A stretch of DNA of 37,407 nucleotides, taken from the NCBI GenBank assembly GCA_017544665.1, contig JAFYDS010000194.1, positions 1 through 37,407 of the forward strand. Direction: 5' to 3'. A model generated the notes under the pieces. It ran no database searches and was not told the origin of the DNA. It was given only the letters and a program-made list of their open reading frames with translations. The position numbers and the translations under genes were made by a program. Each line of letters begins with the position of its first letter. Position 1 is the stretch's first letter. Below are positions 7,371 through 15,655 of this stretch, piece after piece. This stretch comes from Clostridia bacterium (GTDB lineage: Bacteria > Bacillota > Clostridia > Oscillospirales > Acutalibacteraceae).

Positions 7371-8627
7371 ATGAAAAAACTGACAGCGCTGCTGCTTGTC
7401 CTTTTGTTCGTGCTTGCCGGCTGTGCAACGTCGCAGTCGGAGCTCGAAGAGATGCAGAACAACCCCTATATCGACGTGCAGCCCGACACCACGACCGAGG
7501 AGGAAACGACCACCGAGCCGCAGCCGATCGTGGCGCACCTGATGGCAGGCGGCGACATCATGAGTCATATCCCGCAGCTCAACGACGCCTATGTCGCGTC
7601 AACGGGCAAGTATGACTACAACCACATGTTCGCCGATGCGAAAAAGCAGCTCAAGAAGGCGGACTACGCGATCGCGAACCTCGAGACCGTGCTCGGCGGC
7701 GGACCGACCTATTCGGGCTTCCCCTGCTTCAGCTCTCCGGACGCCCTCGCGGAAGCGGCGAAGAACGCCGGCTTTGACCTGCTCGGCACCGCTAACAATC
7801 ACACCCGCGATCAGGGCGTGGACGGTATCTTCCGCACGCTCGATGTGCTCGACGATCTCGGGCTCGCCCATGTCGGCACCTACCGCAGCCAGGCGGAGCG
7901 CGACGCGAACAACGGCATCTACGTCGCGGACATCGGCGGTATCTCGGTCGCCTTTTTGTGCTACACCTACGGGCTCAACGGCTTCAAGCTGAACGATGAC
8001 CAGATGTTCGCGGTCAACCTGTTCAACAAGGACTACGCCACGACGCTCAGCGACTTCGATTACGACACCGTGGACGCCGATATGGCGGCAGCGCGGGCGC
8101 TCGGGACGGACATGATCGCCGTGATGCTCCACTGGGGCGTCGAATATCAGACCACGCCGAACGACTATCAGCGCAAGATCGCCGACCATCTGTTCAAGGA
8201 AGGCGCGGACCTGATCTTCGGCGGTCACCCGCACGTGCTTCAGCCGTATGAAACGGTCGATGTGACAGACAATCAGGGCAAGAAAAAGAAGGGCTTCGTG
8301 ATCTATTCCTTCGGCAACTTCATTTCCAACCAGCAGACGGAACCCTCGACCAAAACGACGATTATCCTCGACCTGGAACTGACGAAGGACCCGAAGACGG
8401 GCAAGACGACGCTGACCGACATCCGCTATACGCCGTACTATATGCTGCACCGCGACGACCTCCCTGCCGGTTCGCGCCGGATGCTCGTCAATATGCACAC
8501 CGCGATCAAGGAATATGAGAACGGCACGGCGAAATACGTCGGCCCGAACTCCTATCAGCGGATCAAGAACGCCCTTGAATTCTGTCATAAGATCATGGGT
8601 GAAGAAGGAGACAAGGCGAGCAAATAG
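7371..8627 (+). CDS. CapA-family lipoprotein (calcineurin-like fold)
   Basis: The 418-residue protein starts MKKLTALLLVLLFVLAGC, a signal peptide ending in a lipobox with C18 as the lipidated residue. A Thr/Glu-rich linker follows. The rest is a CapA/PgsA-type metallophosphatase-like fold with AGGDIMSH, NLETVLGGG, ANNHTRDQG, HWGVEYQ and GGHPHVLQ, the metal-binding blocks of the family. CapA acts in poly-gamma-glutamate capsule export, but many lone copies have no proven function. No capB or capC genes are nearby, so capsule synthesis is not supported. The ATG at 7371 fits the lipoprotein signal, the GGAGG and the promoter; upstream in-frame starts are rejected. Confidence 0.88.
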   Translation: MKKLTALLLVLLFVLAGCATSQSELEEMQNNPYIDVQPDTTTEEETTTEPQPIVAHLMAGGDIMSHIPQLNDAYVASTGKYDYNHMFADAKKQLKKADYAIANLETVLGGGPTYSGFPCFSSPDALAEAAKNAGFDLLGTANNHTRDQGVDGIFRTLDVLDDLGLAHVGTYRSQAERDANNGIYVADIGGISVAFLCYTYGLNGFKLNDDQMFAVNLFNKDYATTLSDFDYDTVDADMAAARALGTDMIAVMLHWGVEYQTTPNDYQRKIADHLFKEGADLIFGGHPHVLQPYETVDVTDNQGKKKKGFVIYSFGNFISNQQTEPSTKTTIILDLELTKDPKTGKTTLTDIRYTPYYMLHRDDLPAGSRRMLVNMHTAIKEYENGTAKYVGPNSYQRIKNALEFCHKIMGEEGDKASK

Positions 8628-8648
8628 CCCGCCGCACGAAAAAAGAAA

Positions 8649-8677
8649 AGCAGGAGAATCATTCTCCTGCTTTTTTT
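8649..8677. terminator. Bidirectional intrinsic terminator
   Basis: AGCAGGAGAA and TTCTCCTGCT pair around a three-base loop, with an A-rich left flank and seven T on the right. It separates the CapA-like gene from the convergent acetyltransferase gene. Confidence 0.85.
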
Positions 8678-8685
8678 GCGGTTGT

Positions 8686-9312
8686 TCAGAATAACTGTCC
8701 CGGCAGTTTCAGCTTTTGCTTTGGCGCAAAATGCTTGTCGAACGCCTCCACGTCCGCGTCATCCACGTAGTAGCCCTGCGGCGTCTGATAGACGCCGGTG
8801 ACGCCGTTCAGATAGCCCGGGATCAGTTCTTTACAAAGAAAGAACGACGCGTCCGCGTCCTCCGGCAGATCGTGGTAGCGGATGCCGAACGAGGACGCGT
8901 AATCGAAGCCGCTTTTGCCGTAGAAGGCGATGTTGCCCTCAAACAGCACAGCCCCGAAGCCGCGCGACGCCGCCTGCTCCAGCGAGTAGTCCAGCAGCCG
9001 TTTGCCGAAGCCCTTGCGTTTGAGCGCCGGGGCAATACAGATCGGACCCATAGTCAGAACGGGGATCGTGCGCCCGTCGTCGGCGTCGATCACGGTGCGC
9101 ATGAACATATTCTGTCCGATCAGCTGTCCGTCCAGTTCCATGACATAGTCAAGGTCGGACACGAACGCCGGGTCGTCGCGCAGCACATGGATCACGTAGT
9201 GTTCGCTGCACCCGGGCCGGTAAACGTTCCAGAACGATTCCCGGATCAGGGTCTCCACCGCGCGGTAGTCTTCAATTTGTTCCAAACGAATGCAAATGTC
9301 ATTTTTATCCAT
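8686..9312 (-). CDS. GNAT family N-acetyltransferase
   Basis: The 208-residue protein has the GNAT layout. An N-terminal strand-helix pair (IRLEQIEDYRAVETLIRESF) is followed by the acetyl-CoA block VLTMGPICIAPALKRKGFGKRLL, where R/K-x-x-G-x-G/K binds the pyrophosphate, and by a C-terminal SGFDYAS motif of the Y-G-K-x-GF kind. The substrate cannot be told. The ATG at 9312 has CAGGAGGT upstream; a GTG forty codons earlier is poorly supported. The 176 bases between this gene and the hydrolase upstream hold no clear promoter or gene. Confidence 0.85.
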   Translation of the reverse strand: MDKNDICIRLEQIEDYRAVETLIRESFWNVYRPGCSEHYVIHVLRDDPAFVSDLDYVMELDGQLIGQNMFMRTVIDADDGRTIPVLTMGPICIAPALKRKGFGKRLLDYSLEQAASRGFGAVLFEGNIAFYGKSGFDYASSFGIRYHDLPEDADASFFLCKELIPGYLNGVTGVYQTPQGYYVDDADVEAFDKHFAPKQKLKLPGQLF

Positions 9313-9488
9313 TCTTTTACCTCCTGAATATTGTTGACTGCAACTGCCTTTCGGCGGGAGATTTGTCCGATCATCCGCAAACCTCCCGGTCAGCAGACAA
9401 TCTCCGTTGGGTTGTACTTGGTCAAACAGCACGCTCCTAAAAAGAAATTATGATACGAATCGCCCGAAGCAGGCGGTCGTTCCGAATG

Positions 9489-10205
9489 TTATGCGGCTGC
9501 CGCGGTCGGCAAAATGACGCGCAAGATCTCTGCGGCGGCAGACGTCTGCTGCGCTTCGGTGGAAACGGTGGCTGTGCCGTCGCCCTTCTGGGCGCCGTAG
9601 GAGCCGAACTGCGCGTGGTTGCCGCCCTCGAGTTCCACCACACAGGTGCCGGGCGGCGAAAGCTGAATCCCCTTTTCCAGCTTTGTGCGGTTCACAACGC
9701 CGTCCTCCGTTCCGTAGATATATACCACCGGGAACGGCACGCGCGTCAGATCCTTGACGGTATAGGCGCCGAGCAGGAAGAGCCCGCGCAGGTCGTCCGG
9801 ATGCCCGGCGGCATACTGCGCCGCCATGGCGCCGCCGAGGGAATGCCCGGCAAGATACCAGTTTTCATAGGAATACACTTTCCTGACGCGGTTCGCCTTG
9901 TTGACGGCGAGCACGGCAAGATCGAGCGGCATCTTGACCAAGAAGCAGTCCACGCCCGCTTCGGCGAGCCTGCGCAGCAGCGGCGCGTAGGCAGTCGGCT
10001 CCACCAGAGCGCCGGGGTAAAAGAGCAGTGCGTCGCGTTCGCCGGGACCGTCCAGCAGCCAGCCGGTTTTGATTTCACGAACCGTCACCGTCTCATCCGA
10101 CTGCAGCGCGGCGTCAATGTTCTGCGCCCGGTAGCCGAACAGCGCAGTCAGGCAGGAGACAGCCGCCAGCAGCAGTGCCAGCGGCTTTTGCAGTCTGAGC
10201 TTCAT
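9489..10205 (-). CDS. Secreted or membrane-anchored alpha/beta hydrolase
   Basis: The 238-residue protein has one N-terminal hydrophobic segment (8-24). The alpha/beta hydrolase triad is readable: S122 in GHSLGG, D168 in YGTEDGVV and H197 in GGNHAQFG. FYPGALVEP (62-70) supplies the oxyanion region. It fits the small alpha/beta hydrolase family 5 (PF12695-like). Reaction is probably ester or lipid hydrolysis outside the membrane, with substrate unknown. It starts 21 bases after the stop of the GH5 gene upstream, so the two are probably one transcript and the substrate may be a glycan side group (inference). Confidence 0.82.
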   Translation of the reverse strand: MKLRLQKPLALLLAAVSCLTALFGYRAQNIDAALQSDETVTVREIKTGWLLDGPGERDALLFYPGALVEPTAYAPLLRRLAEAGVDCFLVKMPLDLAVLAVNKANRVRKVYSYENWYLAGHSLGGAMAAQYAAGHPDDLRGLFLLGAYTVKDLTRVPFPVVYIYGTEDGVVNRTKLEKGIQLSPPGTCVVELEGGNHAQFGSYGAQKGDGTATVSTEAQQTSAAAEILRVILPTAAAA

Positions 10206-10226
10206 CCTCGATTCTCCCCTGCTCTT

Positions 10227-11633
10227 TTACAGCAGATCGCCTGTCTTCAGCTTGCGCAGCCAGTCGCGGATTGTCGTGTATATTGCCTGCAGCTTGTCGC
10301 TGAACAGCATCAGTCGCTCGCGGAACGTGCCGCGCGATTCCGCCGCGCCGAAGGAGTAGAGCGACGCCTTGTCCACTTCGCCGTTCACGAAGTTCATCAC
10401 GTAATCGGCGAACGCCGTCCGGCTGAACGCGCCGCCGTCGGTGCGCAGCACGGCGCCGAACTTTTCACATAGCGTCTCGTAGCTGTCGTTTTCAAAATCG
10501 ACCTTTTCGAGATTCGCCGCGCCGTAAAGGAACCACGGCGATTTGTCGGCGCGGTCGCCTGCGCCCTTGTAGGTCCAGGTGGTCCAGCTCAGGCCGCGGT
10601 TGTTGAAGATTGAGAACAGATAGCTGAAGCTCTGCAGACCGCGCGGGTAGAATTCGCCGAGCAAAAACGGCGCGCCGTACTTCGCGTTGCGGATCTCGTT
10701 CGCCTTATGGAGGATCGTGACATTTGTCACGTCATACAGGTGCTCCTGATAGACGATGTTTTCCCAGCCGTAAACATCCGGACCGGGGATCGCGTCGGGC
10801 GACCAGATCGCTTCCATCGTGATGATATGGCGGCTGTCGACGGCGCGGATCGCGCGGTAGAGCTCGTCGGAGAAGTCGAAAAACGTCTGCTGATAGCTCT
10901 TGTCGATCGTGATATTCGTCCCGAGCGGCTCGTTCATCAGATCATACATGGCGATGTTCGGCTCGTCCTTATAGCGGGTCGCGAGCGTCACCCAGAAGTC
11001 CTTCACCACGGCGCGGTAGCGCGCGCCCTGTTCGGTGCTGTCAAACAGGCTCATCGACTTCGATTTGCCGCAGTGGTCATAGTCGTTCTGATAGCCCGGC
11101 AGACCGTGCAGGTCGATAATGAGATACAGCCCGTACTTTCTGCACATGGCGACGACTTCGTCCAGTTCATGGAGGTCGATGTCGCCGTTCGCGTCGCGGT
11201 ACCAGGTGCCGTTATCGTCCGACTGGAAGTTGCGGTACCAGATCGGCAGACGGATGACGTTCATGCCAAGCTCGGCGACGTTCTGATAGTCGATCTCGGT
11301 GATCCAGTTTGCGCGGTACAGCTGCATCAGGGCGTGGGTCTTTTCGAGGCCGAAGCGTTCGACCAGCTTTTGGAACATGATCTCTTCCCCGGCGGGCGAG
11401 GTGTAGGGACAGAACCAGTCCTCCATGATGCCCCAGCCGCCGAAGTTGGTGCCGCGCAGAACGACGGTCTCTCCGCTTTCATTGACGATCTGCTCGCCTT
11501 CGGTGTGCAGGAACGGCAGAGGCGCCACGATCATGGGCTCCGTCTGCGCCGCGGACGACGCCACCGCAAAGCACGACAGCGCGCACACAAGCGCAAGCAG
11601 AACGCTGATTGTTTTCTTCATTGTTGTTTTCAT
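10227..11633 (-). CDS. Secreted GH5 family glycoside hydrolase
   Basis: The 468-residue protein has a signal peptide (residues 5-29, cleavage near SSAAQ). LRGTNFGGWGIMEDWF (59-74) is the opening seen in GH5 exo-glucanase and related subfamilies, unlike the GH5_4-like enzyme at 3311. The acid/base is E235 in LMNEPLG and the nucleophile E327 in LGEFYP. H298 and the W350/W353 region complete the active site. After the barrel, about 70 residues end in an amphipathic, basic helix (FRERLMLFSDKLQ...DWLRKLK), a possible surface-association tail. ATG 11633 was chosen for GGGAGG at the right distance. Substrate specificity is unknown. Confidence 0.87.
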   Translation of the reverse strand: MKTTMKKTISVLLALVCALSCFAVASSAAQTEPMIVAPLPFLHTEGEQIVNESGETVVLRGTNFGGWGIMEDWFCPYTSPAGEEIMFQKLVERFGLEKTHALMQLYRANWITEIDYQNVAELGMNVIRLPIWYRNFQSDDNGTWYRDANGDIDLHELDEVVAMCRKYGLYLIIDLHGLPGYQNDYDHCGKSKSMSLFDSTEQGARYRAVVKDFWVTLATRYKDEPNIAMYDLMNEPLGTNITIDKSYQQTFFDFSDELYRAIRAVDSRHIITMEAIWSPDAIPGPDVYGWENIVYQEHLYDVTNVTILHKANEIRNAKYGAPFLLGEFYPRGLQSFSYLFSIFNNRGLSWTTWTYKGAGDRADKSPWFLYGAANLEKVDFENDSYETLCEKFGAVLRTDGGAFSRTAFADYVMNFVNGEVDKASLYSFGAAESRGTFRERLMLFSDKLQAIYTTIRDWLRKLKTGDLL

Positions 11634-11663
11634 CTTGATTCCTCCCATTTCGGTTCTGTTCTT

Positions 11664-11692
11664 ATTATAGTCCGAGACAGCGTAATTGTAAA
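11664..11692 (-). promoter_or_regulatory. Sigma-A promoter of the GH5/hydrolase pair
   Basis: The minus strand has TTTACA (11692-11687), a 17-base spacer and TATAAT (11669-11664). The leader to the ATG is about 30 bases and holds GGGAGG. Confidence 0.75.
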
Positions 11693-11706
11693 GTCCTCAT
11701 AAAGAA

Positions 11707-11732
11707 AAAACGACGTCGCAAAACGTCGTTTT
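11707..11732. terminator. Intrinsic terminator after the GH43 gene
   Basis: AAAACGACGT and ACGTCGTTTT form a perfect ten-pair stem around a six-base loop. On the minus strand the stem runs into a T tract, so it ends the GH43 transcript just before the promoter at 11692. Confidence 0.85.
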
Positions 11733-11739
11733 CCTGTAT

Positions 11740-12759
11740 TCATGGAGCCATATAGATCCAATCACCCGGCGAGAACGGCAGCCCGAACACCGGCAGACCG
11801 CCGACCCAGGCGAAGGGCTGGATGCGGATCGTCCGGCCGTTCCAGCCGGTCCCGGATTCGAGATTGGCATGATAGACGATATAGTCTGTACCGTCGGTCG
11901 ACCGGATAAAGCTGCAGTGTCCCGGGCCGTAGGCGCCCTCCCGTTTCGGCAGCACCGGCAGCGGCGCTTTGGTCCAGCTTTGCCAGTCGGTGATCTCGCC
12001 GCCGCGAAAACGCAGCATCCCGAGACAGTAGTCGTCCGTCCAGCTGCCGGAGGCGGAATAGACGATGTAAAGCGCGTCGTCCTTTTGCAGGATCTGCGGG
12101 CCCTCGTTGATCGGCATCCCGCGCTTTTCCCAAAGGAGGGTCGGCTCTGAGAGAAGAACGCGTTCCCCGTCGATATGGCAGGGGTCGCTCATGTGGGCGA
12201 TATAGAGGTTTTGCTGTCCGTCTTCGTCACCTTCCCAGCCGGACCAGACGAAATAGAGGTCGTCCCCATACGGGAGCACCGTGCCGTCGATCGCCCATTT
12301 GTCGGTGCTGTCAGTGAGCTTGCCGACCATCTCGAACGGACCGAGCGGGTCGTCGCTTTGCAGTACGAACATCCGGTGATGTGCCGAATCGCCGTCGCAC
12401 GCCGCGACATAGATGTACCAAACGCCGTCGACACAATGCAGTTCCGGCGCCCAGTACGCCCAGGAATAGTCTGTGCCGCGGGGCGCGCGGTAAACGACCG
12501 TCTCCTCCCCTTGCGGCAGATCGAACGGGTGAGACGCGTGCCGGACGGCGACGCCCTCGCCGACGGAATAGCAGTAGTACCATTCGCCGTCGTGTTCATA
12601 GAACCACGGATCGCTCCCGCCCGCCATCGGCAGCACGACCTCCCGCTCGCCCGCGTCGCGGTGCTTTTGGTTCAGCAGCTGCGGCAGCGGAGACAGATAG
12701 GACCCGATCGTTGTGAAAAACAGCGCGACCGCGCAGAAAAACGACAAAACAGCCTGCAT
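11740..12759 (-). CDS. Glycoside hydrolase family 43 enzyme
   Basis: The 339-residue protein is a single five-bladed GH43 catalytic domain behind a hydrophobic N-terminus (3-22). The three acidic residues are visible: D50 in GGSDPWF (base), D158 in WAIDGTVL (pKa modulator) and E219 in INEGPQIL (acid). WAPELH (103-108) is the family landmark. GH43 enzymes remove arabinose or xylose from arabinan and xylan, so a hemicellulose or pectin side-chain role is likely, with the exact linkage unknown. It has its own promoter and terminator. The ATG has GGGAGGGG upstream. Confidence 0.87.
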   Translation of the reverse strand: MQAVLSFFCAVALFFTTIGSYLSPLPQLLNQKHRDAGEREVVLPMAGGSDPWFYEHDGEWYYCYSVGEGVAVRHASHPFDLPQGEETVVYRAPRGTDYSWAYWAPELHCVDGVWYIYVAACDGDSAHHRMFVLQSDDPLGPFEMVGKLTDSTDKWAIDGTVLPYGDDLYFVWSGWEGDEDGQQNLYIAHMSDPCHIDGERVLLSEPTLLWEKRGMPINEGPQILQKDDALYIVYSASGSWTDDYCLGMLRFRGGEITDWQSWTKAPLPVLPKREGAYGPGHCSFIRSTDGTDYIVYHANLESGTGWNGRTIRIQPFAWVGGLPVFGLPFSPGDWIYMAP

Positions 12760-12782
12760 GAAGACCCCTCCCCTTTTTGTTC

Positions 12783-12811
12783 AATATACCACGCCCGGCG
12801 CGGTAAGTCAA
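12783..12811 (-). promoter_or_regulatory. Sigma-A promoter of the GH43 gene
   Basis: TTGACT (12811-12806), 17 bases and TATATT (12788-12783) on the minus strand, 24 bases before the ATG. Confidence 0.7.
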
Positions 12812-12813
12812 AT

Positions 12814-12852
12814 AAAAAAAGATAAAGGCGGGCATCCGAAAGGACGCCCGCC
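12814..12852 (-). terminator. Intrinsic terminator after the mosaic surface-protein gene
   Basis: On the minus strand GGCGGGCGTCC, loop TTTC and GGATGCCCGCC form an eleven-pair stem (one G-U pair) followed by TTTATCTTTTTTT. It ends the gene whose stop is at 12859. Confidence 0.85.
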
Positions 12853-12858
12853 AACGGG

Positions 12859-15501
12859 TTATTTCGTCTTGATCTTGTAGGTCTTGCTCCAGTCGGAGTA
12901 ATAGGTCTTGCTGCCGACGATCTTGACCGTGCGGATGCGGACATAGTAGGTCTTTTCCGAAAGCAGCTTCTTCACGGTCTTCGCCGTCACGGTCGCGTCG
13001 TTGATGTTGACCGTTTTGGCTTTCTTGAAGCTCTTGTTCGTCGCGTACTGGATCTGATAGCCGTCGCCGGTCTTGATCTGTTTCCAGCTCGCCTTGAACG
13101 CCCCTGTGCCGGCGGTCAGCTTTTTGATCGCGGTCTTCTTCGGCAAAATCTTGAACTTGACGGTCTTCGCGCCGCTGTAATCGCCGGTGAACGTGATCTT
13201 GACCTTCGCGACACCGATCTGCTTGTTGTTGGAGTAGGTCAGCTTGTAATTGTCGGGGTCGATGATATTGCCCTTGGCGTCGGTCACGGTGACCGAGGGC
13301 GTCTTCGCCTTGCCGTTGTAGGTGAACTTCTTCGCCGAAAGCGTATAGGTCTTCGGACGGTAGATCACGCGCAGCACTTCGGTCTCGCCGCAGACGCTGC
13401 AGGTACCGGTCACTTCGCCGCTCTTCTTGAGCGTGGCGGGCGTGGTTTCTTCCACAAAGGCGTGGGCCGCCTTCGGGATCACTTCCGTATAGCTGCTGCC
13501 GCAGACGGTGCAGGTAACGGTCTGTTCACCTGTCGCGGTGCAGGTCGCTTTCTTGGTGACGACCTTATCGGAATAGTTGTGCGCCGCCACCGGGATCACT
13601 TCGGTCTTGGTGCTGCCGCAGACGGTGCAGGTGTAGGTCATTTCGCCCGTCGCGGTGCAGGTCGCCTCCTTGGTCACCTTGCCTGTGTCATAGGTGTGTT
13701 CGGTATGCGGCGCGGACGCGGATTCCCATTTTGCTTTCAGCGTATGGTCCTCTGTTTTGGTGACAGTGGTTTCCGCCGAGATCGGCGTTTCGCCGTCGTA
13801 CCAGCCCACGAAGTTGTAACCGCTGCGGACCGGGACCGGCATCGTACCGTAAGCCTCGCCGACGGTAACAGTCCGAACCGCTTCCGTCAGGAGCATCGAG
13901 CCGCCGTTCGTGTCAAACTTCACGGTGATCGTCTTGGCTTCGATCTTCTTCCATTTAGCGGTCAGCGTGTGGTCTGTGCTGACCGTCACGGTCTTGTCCG
14001 CCGTGATCTGGAGGTTCGAGGCGTTGAACCAGCCCTCAAACGTATAACCCTCGCGCGTCGGGACCGGCATCTGACCGTAGGGATCGCCGACGGTCACAGT
14101 TTTCGTTTGGTCTGAAAGGGCCATCGTGCCGCCGTTCGGGTCGAAGGTGACGGTCACGGTCGTGGGCGTCTTGTCTTTCCAGTGCGCTTTCAGCGTATGA
14201 TTGACGTCCTTCGTCACTGTGGAGGAGGCGGTGATCTTCGTGCTGTCGTCGTACCAGCCGTCGAACGACTTGCCGCTTTTGGTCGGGGTCGGCAGCGCGC
14301 CGTAGGTGCTGTCAACGGTGACGATCTTCGACTTTTCGCTGTCGGACAGTGTACCGCCGTCGGGATCGAAGGTGACCCAGACGTTTTGCTTCACTGCGTC
14401 ATAGTGACACGAGATTCCGTAATTCGGACCGTTTTTCTGGACAGTCGCCGATTTACTGCCGATCGTCGCGGTCAGCGAGGCTGCTGCGGTATAGTCGTCC
14501 GCGATCCTGCCCGAAACGTGCAGACCGTATTCCCCGCCGCGCTGGAAGGTGGTGTCGGTCGTCTTGGCATAGATGCCGCTGCTGTTCTTCTTTGTCCAGT
14601 AGGAATCGGAGATGTTGAAGCCTGCGGACGCCTTGATGCCGGAAGTCGAGATCGTCGCGCCGTAGTTCGGCTCGCTGATGCCGGTGATGGCAACGGAGCT
14701 CACTTCGCCTATGAGCTTTTCAAAGCGGTAAGAGATGGAATAGTTGGTCGGGGTGTTTTTCTTGAACGTGGCAGTCTCGCCGTTGACGGTCGCGTTGACG
14801 CTGCTGTAGATGCTGTAATCGGTCTTCGGCGAGAAGGAGACAAAGAAGCTGTACTCTCCGCCCGCCTGGAAGGTGGTGTCGGTCGTTTTGGAATAAATGC
14901 CGCCTGCGCCCTTTTTGGACCAATACATATCGTTGAACTGGATCCCTTCGGGCGCGGTGATGCCGTCGGTCGAAATCTTGTCGCCCGCCTTCGGCGCGGG
15001 CACGGTCAGGGCGATCGTGCCGATCTCATGGGTATAGATCACAGGGGCGGCGGAGAAGCGCTCATTGCCGCTCGCGACCGTGATGCTCTTCATCTGATCG
15101 CGCGTGCCGTTGTAGTAGACACGGTTGAGGCTCGTCACGTCCTGGAACGCGAACAGACCGATCTTCGTCACGGTTTTGTCCAGCGTGACCTCCGTCACCG
15201 CCGTCAGGCCGTTGAACGCATATTCGCCGATATTGGTCACGCCCTTGCCGATAGTGATCTTTTTGATCTTGGACGCATTCGTCTTCCACGGCGCCGCGTT
15301 GGAACCGGAATAATCGTTCATCGTGCTGGTACCGGTGCTGACCGTAATCGCCAGCACGCCGCTTTCGTCGAGCTGCCAACTGCAGTAGGGACCGCATGAT
15401 CCGTAGCCGATGAGCGCCTGCGCAAACAGGACGCACGAGCAGACCGACAGCAGCATGACCGCCGTCAGAATCAATGATAACGTTTTCTTCATATGTTTCA
15501 T
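12859..15501 (-). CDS. Large mosaic surface protein (BspA LRR, InlB B-repeats, CxxC repeats, Fn3)
   Basis: The 880-residue product has a signal peptide (residues 4-28). Residues about 60-145 are a BspA-type leucine-rich region (ITIGKGVTNIGEYAF). Residues about 160-360 hold two tandem copies of a roughly 95-residue unit I do not recognise, each with YW(S/T)KK and TTDTTFQ. Three InlB B-type repeats follow (VTFDPNGGTM and variants), then three CTVCG/CSVCG repeats spaced about 45 residues, a beta-sandwich segment (FTYNGKAKTPSVTV) and a C-terminal Fn3 domain. No LPXTG motif, SLH domain or C-terminal membrane anchor is seen. A role in adhesion or glycan contact is inferred from the parts. GAAAGGAG precedes the ATG at 15501. 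Confidence 0.85.
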   Translation of the reverse strand: MKHMKKTLSLILTAVMLLSVCSCVLFAQALIGYGSCGPYCSWQLDESGVLAITVSTGTSTMNDYSGSNAAPWKTNASKIKKITIGKGVTNIGEYAFNGLTAVTEVTLDKTVTKIGLFAFQDVTSLNRVYYNGTRDQMKSITVASGNERFSAAPVIYTHEIGTIALTVPAPKAGDKISTDGITAPEGIQFNDMYWSKKGAGGIYSKTTDTTFQAGGEYSFFVSFSPKTDYSIYSSVNATVNGETATFKKNTPTNYSISYRFEKLIGEVSSVAITGISEPNYGATISTSGIKASAGFNISDSYWTKKNSSGIYAKTTDTTFQRGGEYGLHVSGRIADDYTAAASLTATIGSKSATVQKNGPNYGISCHYDAVKQNVWVTFDPDGGTLSDSEKSKIVTVDSTYGALPTPTKSGKSFDGWYDDSTKITASSTVTKDVNHTLKAHWKDKTPTTVTVTFDPNGGTMALSDQTKTVTVGDPYGQMPVPTREGYTFEGWFNASNLQITADKTVTVSTDHTLTAKWKKIEAKTITVKFDTNGGSMLLTEAVRTVTVGEAYGTMPVPVRSGYNFVGWYDGETPISAETTVTKTEDHTLKAKWESASAPHTEHTYDTGKVTKEATCTATGEMTYTCTVCGSTKTEVIPVAAHNYSDKVVTKKATCTATGEQTVTCTVCGSSYTEVIPKAAHAFVEETTPATLKKSGEVTGTCSVCGETEVLRVIYRPKTYTLSAKKFTYNGKAKTPSVTVTDAKGNIIDPDNYKLTYSNNKQIGVAKVKITFTGDYSGAKTVKFKILPKKTAIKKLTAGTGAFKASWKQIKTGDGYQIQYATNKSFKKAKTVNINDATVTAKTVKKLLSEKTYYVRIRTVKIVGSKTYYSDWSKTYKIKTK

Positions 15502-15550
15502 CGTGTTTTCTCCTTTCAATGCGGCAGCAAATGGCTTTGCCGCGGGTTGT

Positions 15551-15655
15551 TCATCTGCGGATCAGCCAGCCGAACAGGCGCTCGAAGGCTCTGCGGCTGA
15601 AGTCGATGACGCGGGAGCGTTTCGCTTGCTTTTTACAGGGTGATGGACTTCTTCA
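15551..15655 (-). other. Out-of-frame stretch resembling a C-terminal tail
   Basis: Just past the end of the Fn3 protein gene, another minus-strand frame is open from a TGA near 15655 to a TGA at 15551-15553. It lacks a start codon and would read ...SRRAFERLFGWLIRR, like the aromatic basic tails of neighbouring secreted proteins. It may be a tail cut off by a frameshift or a sequencing error at the end of the Fn3 gene. Nothing else is seen in 15502-15632. Confidence 0.35.

Noticed and set aside
7371..8627. CapA-like gene as part of a poly-gamma-glutamate capsule locus
   Set aside because: No capB, capC or ligase gene is near; only the single lipoprotein can be supported.
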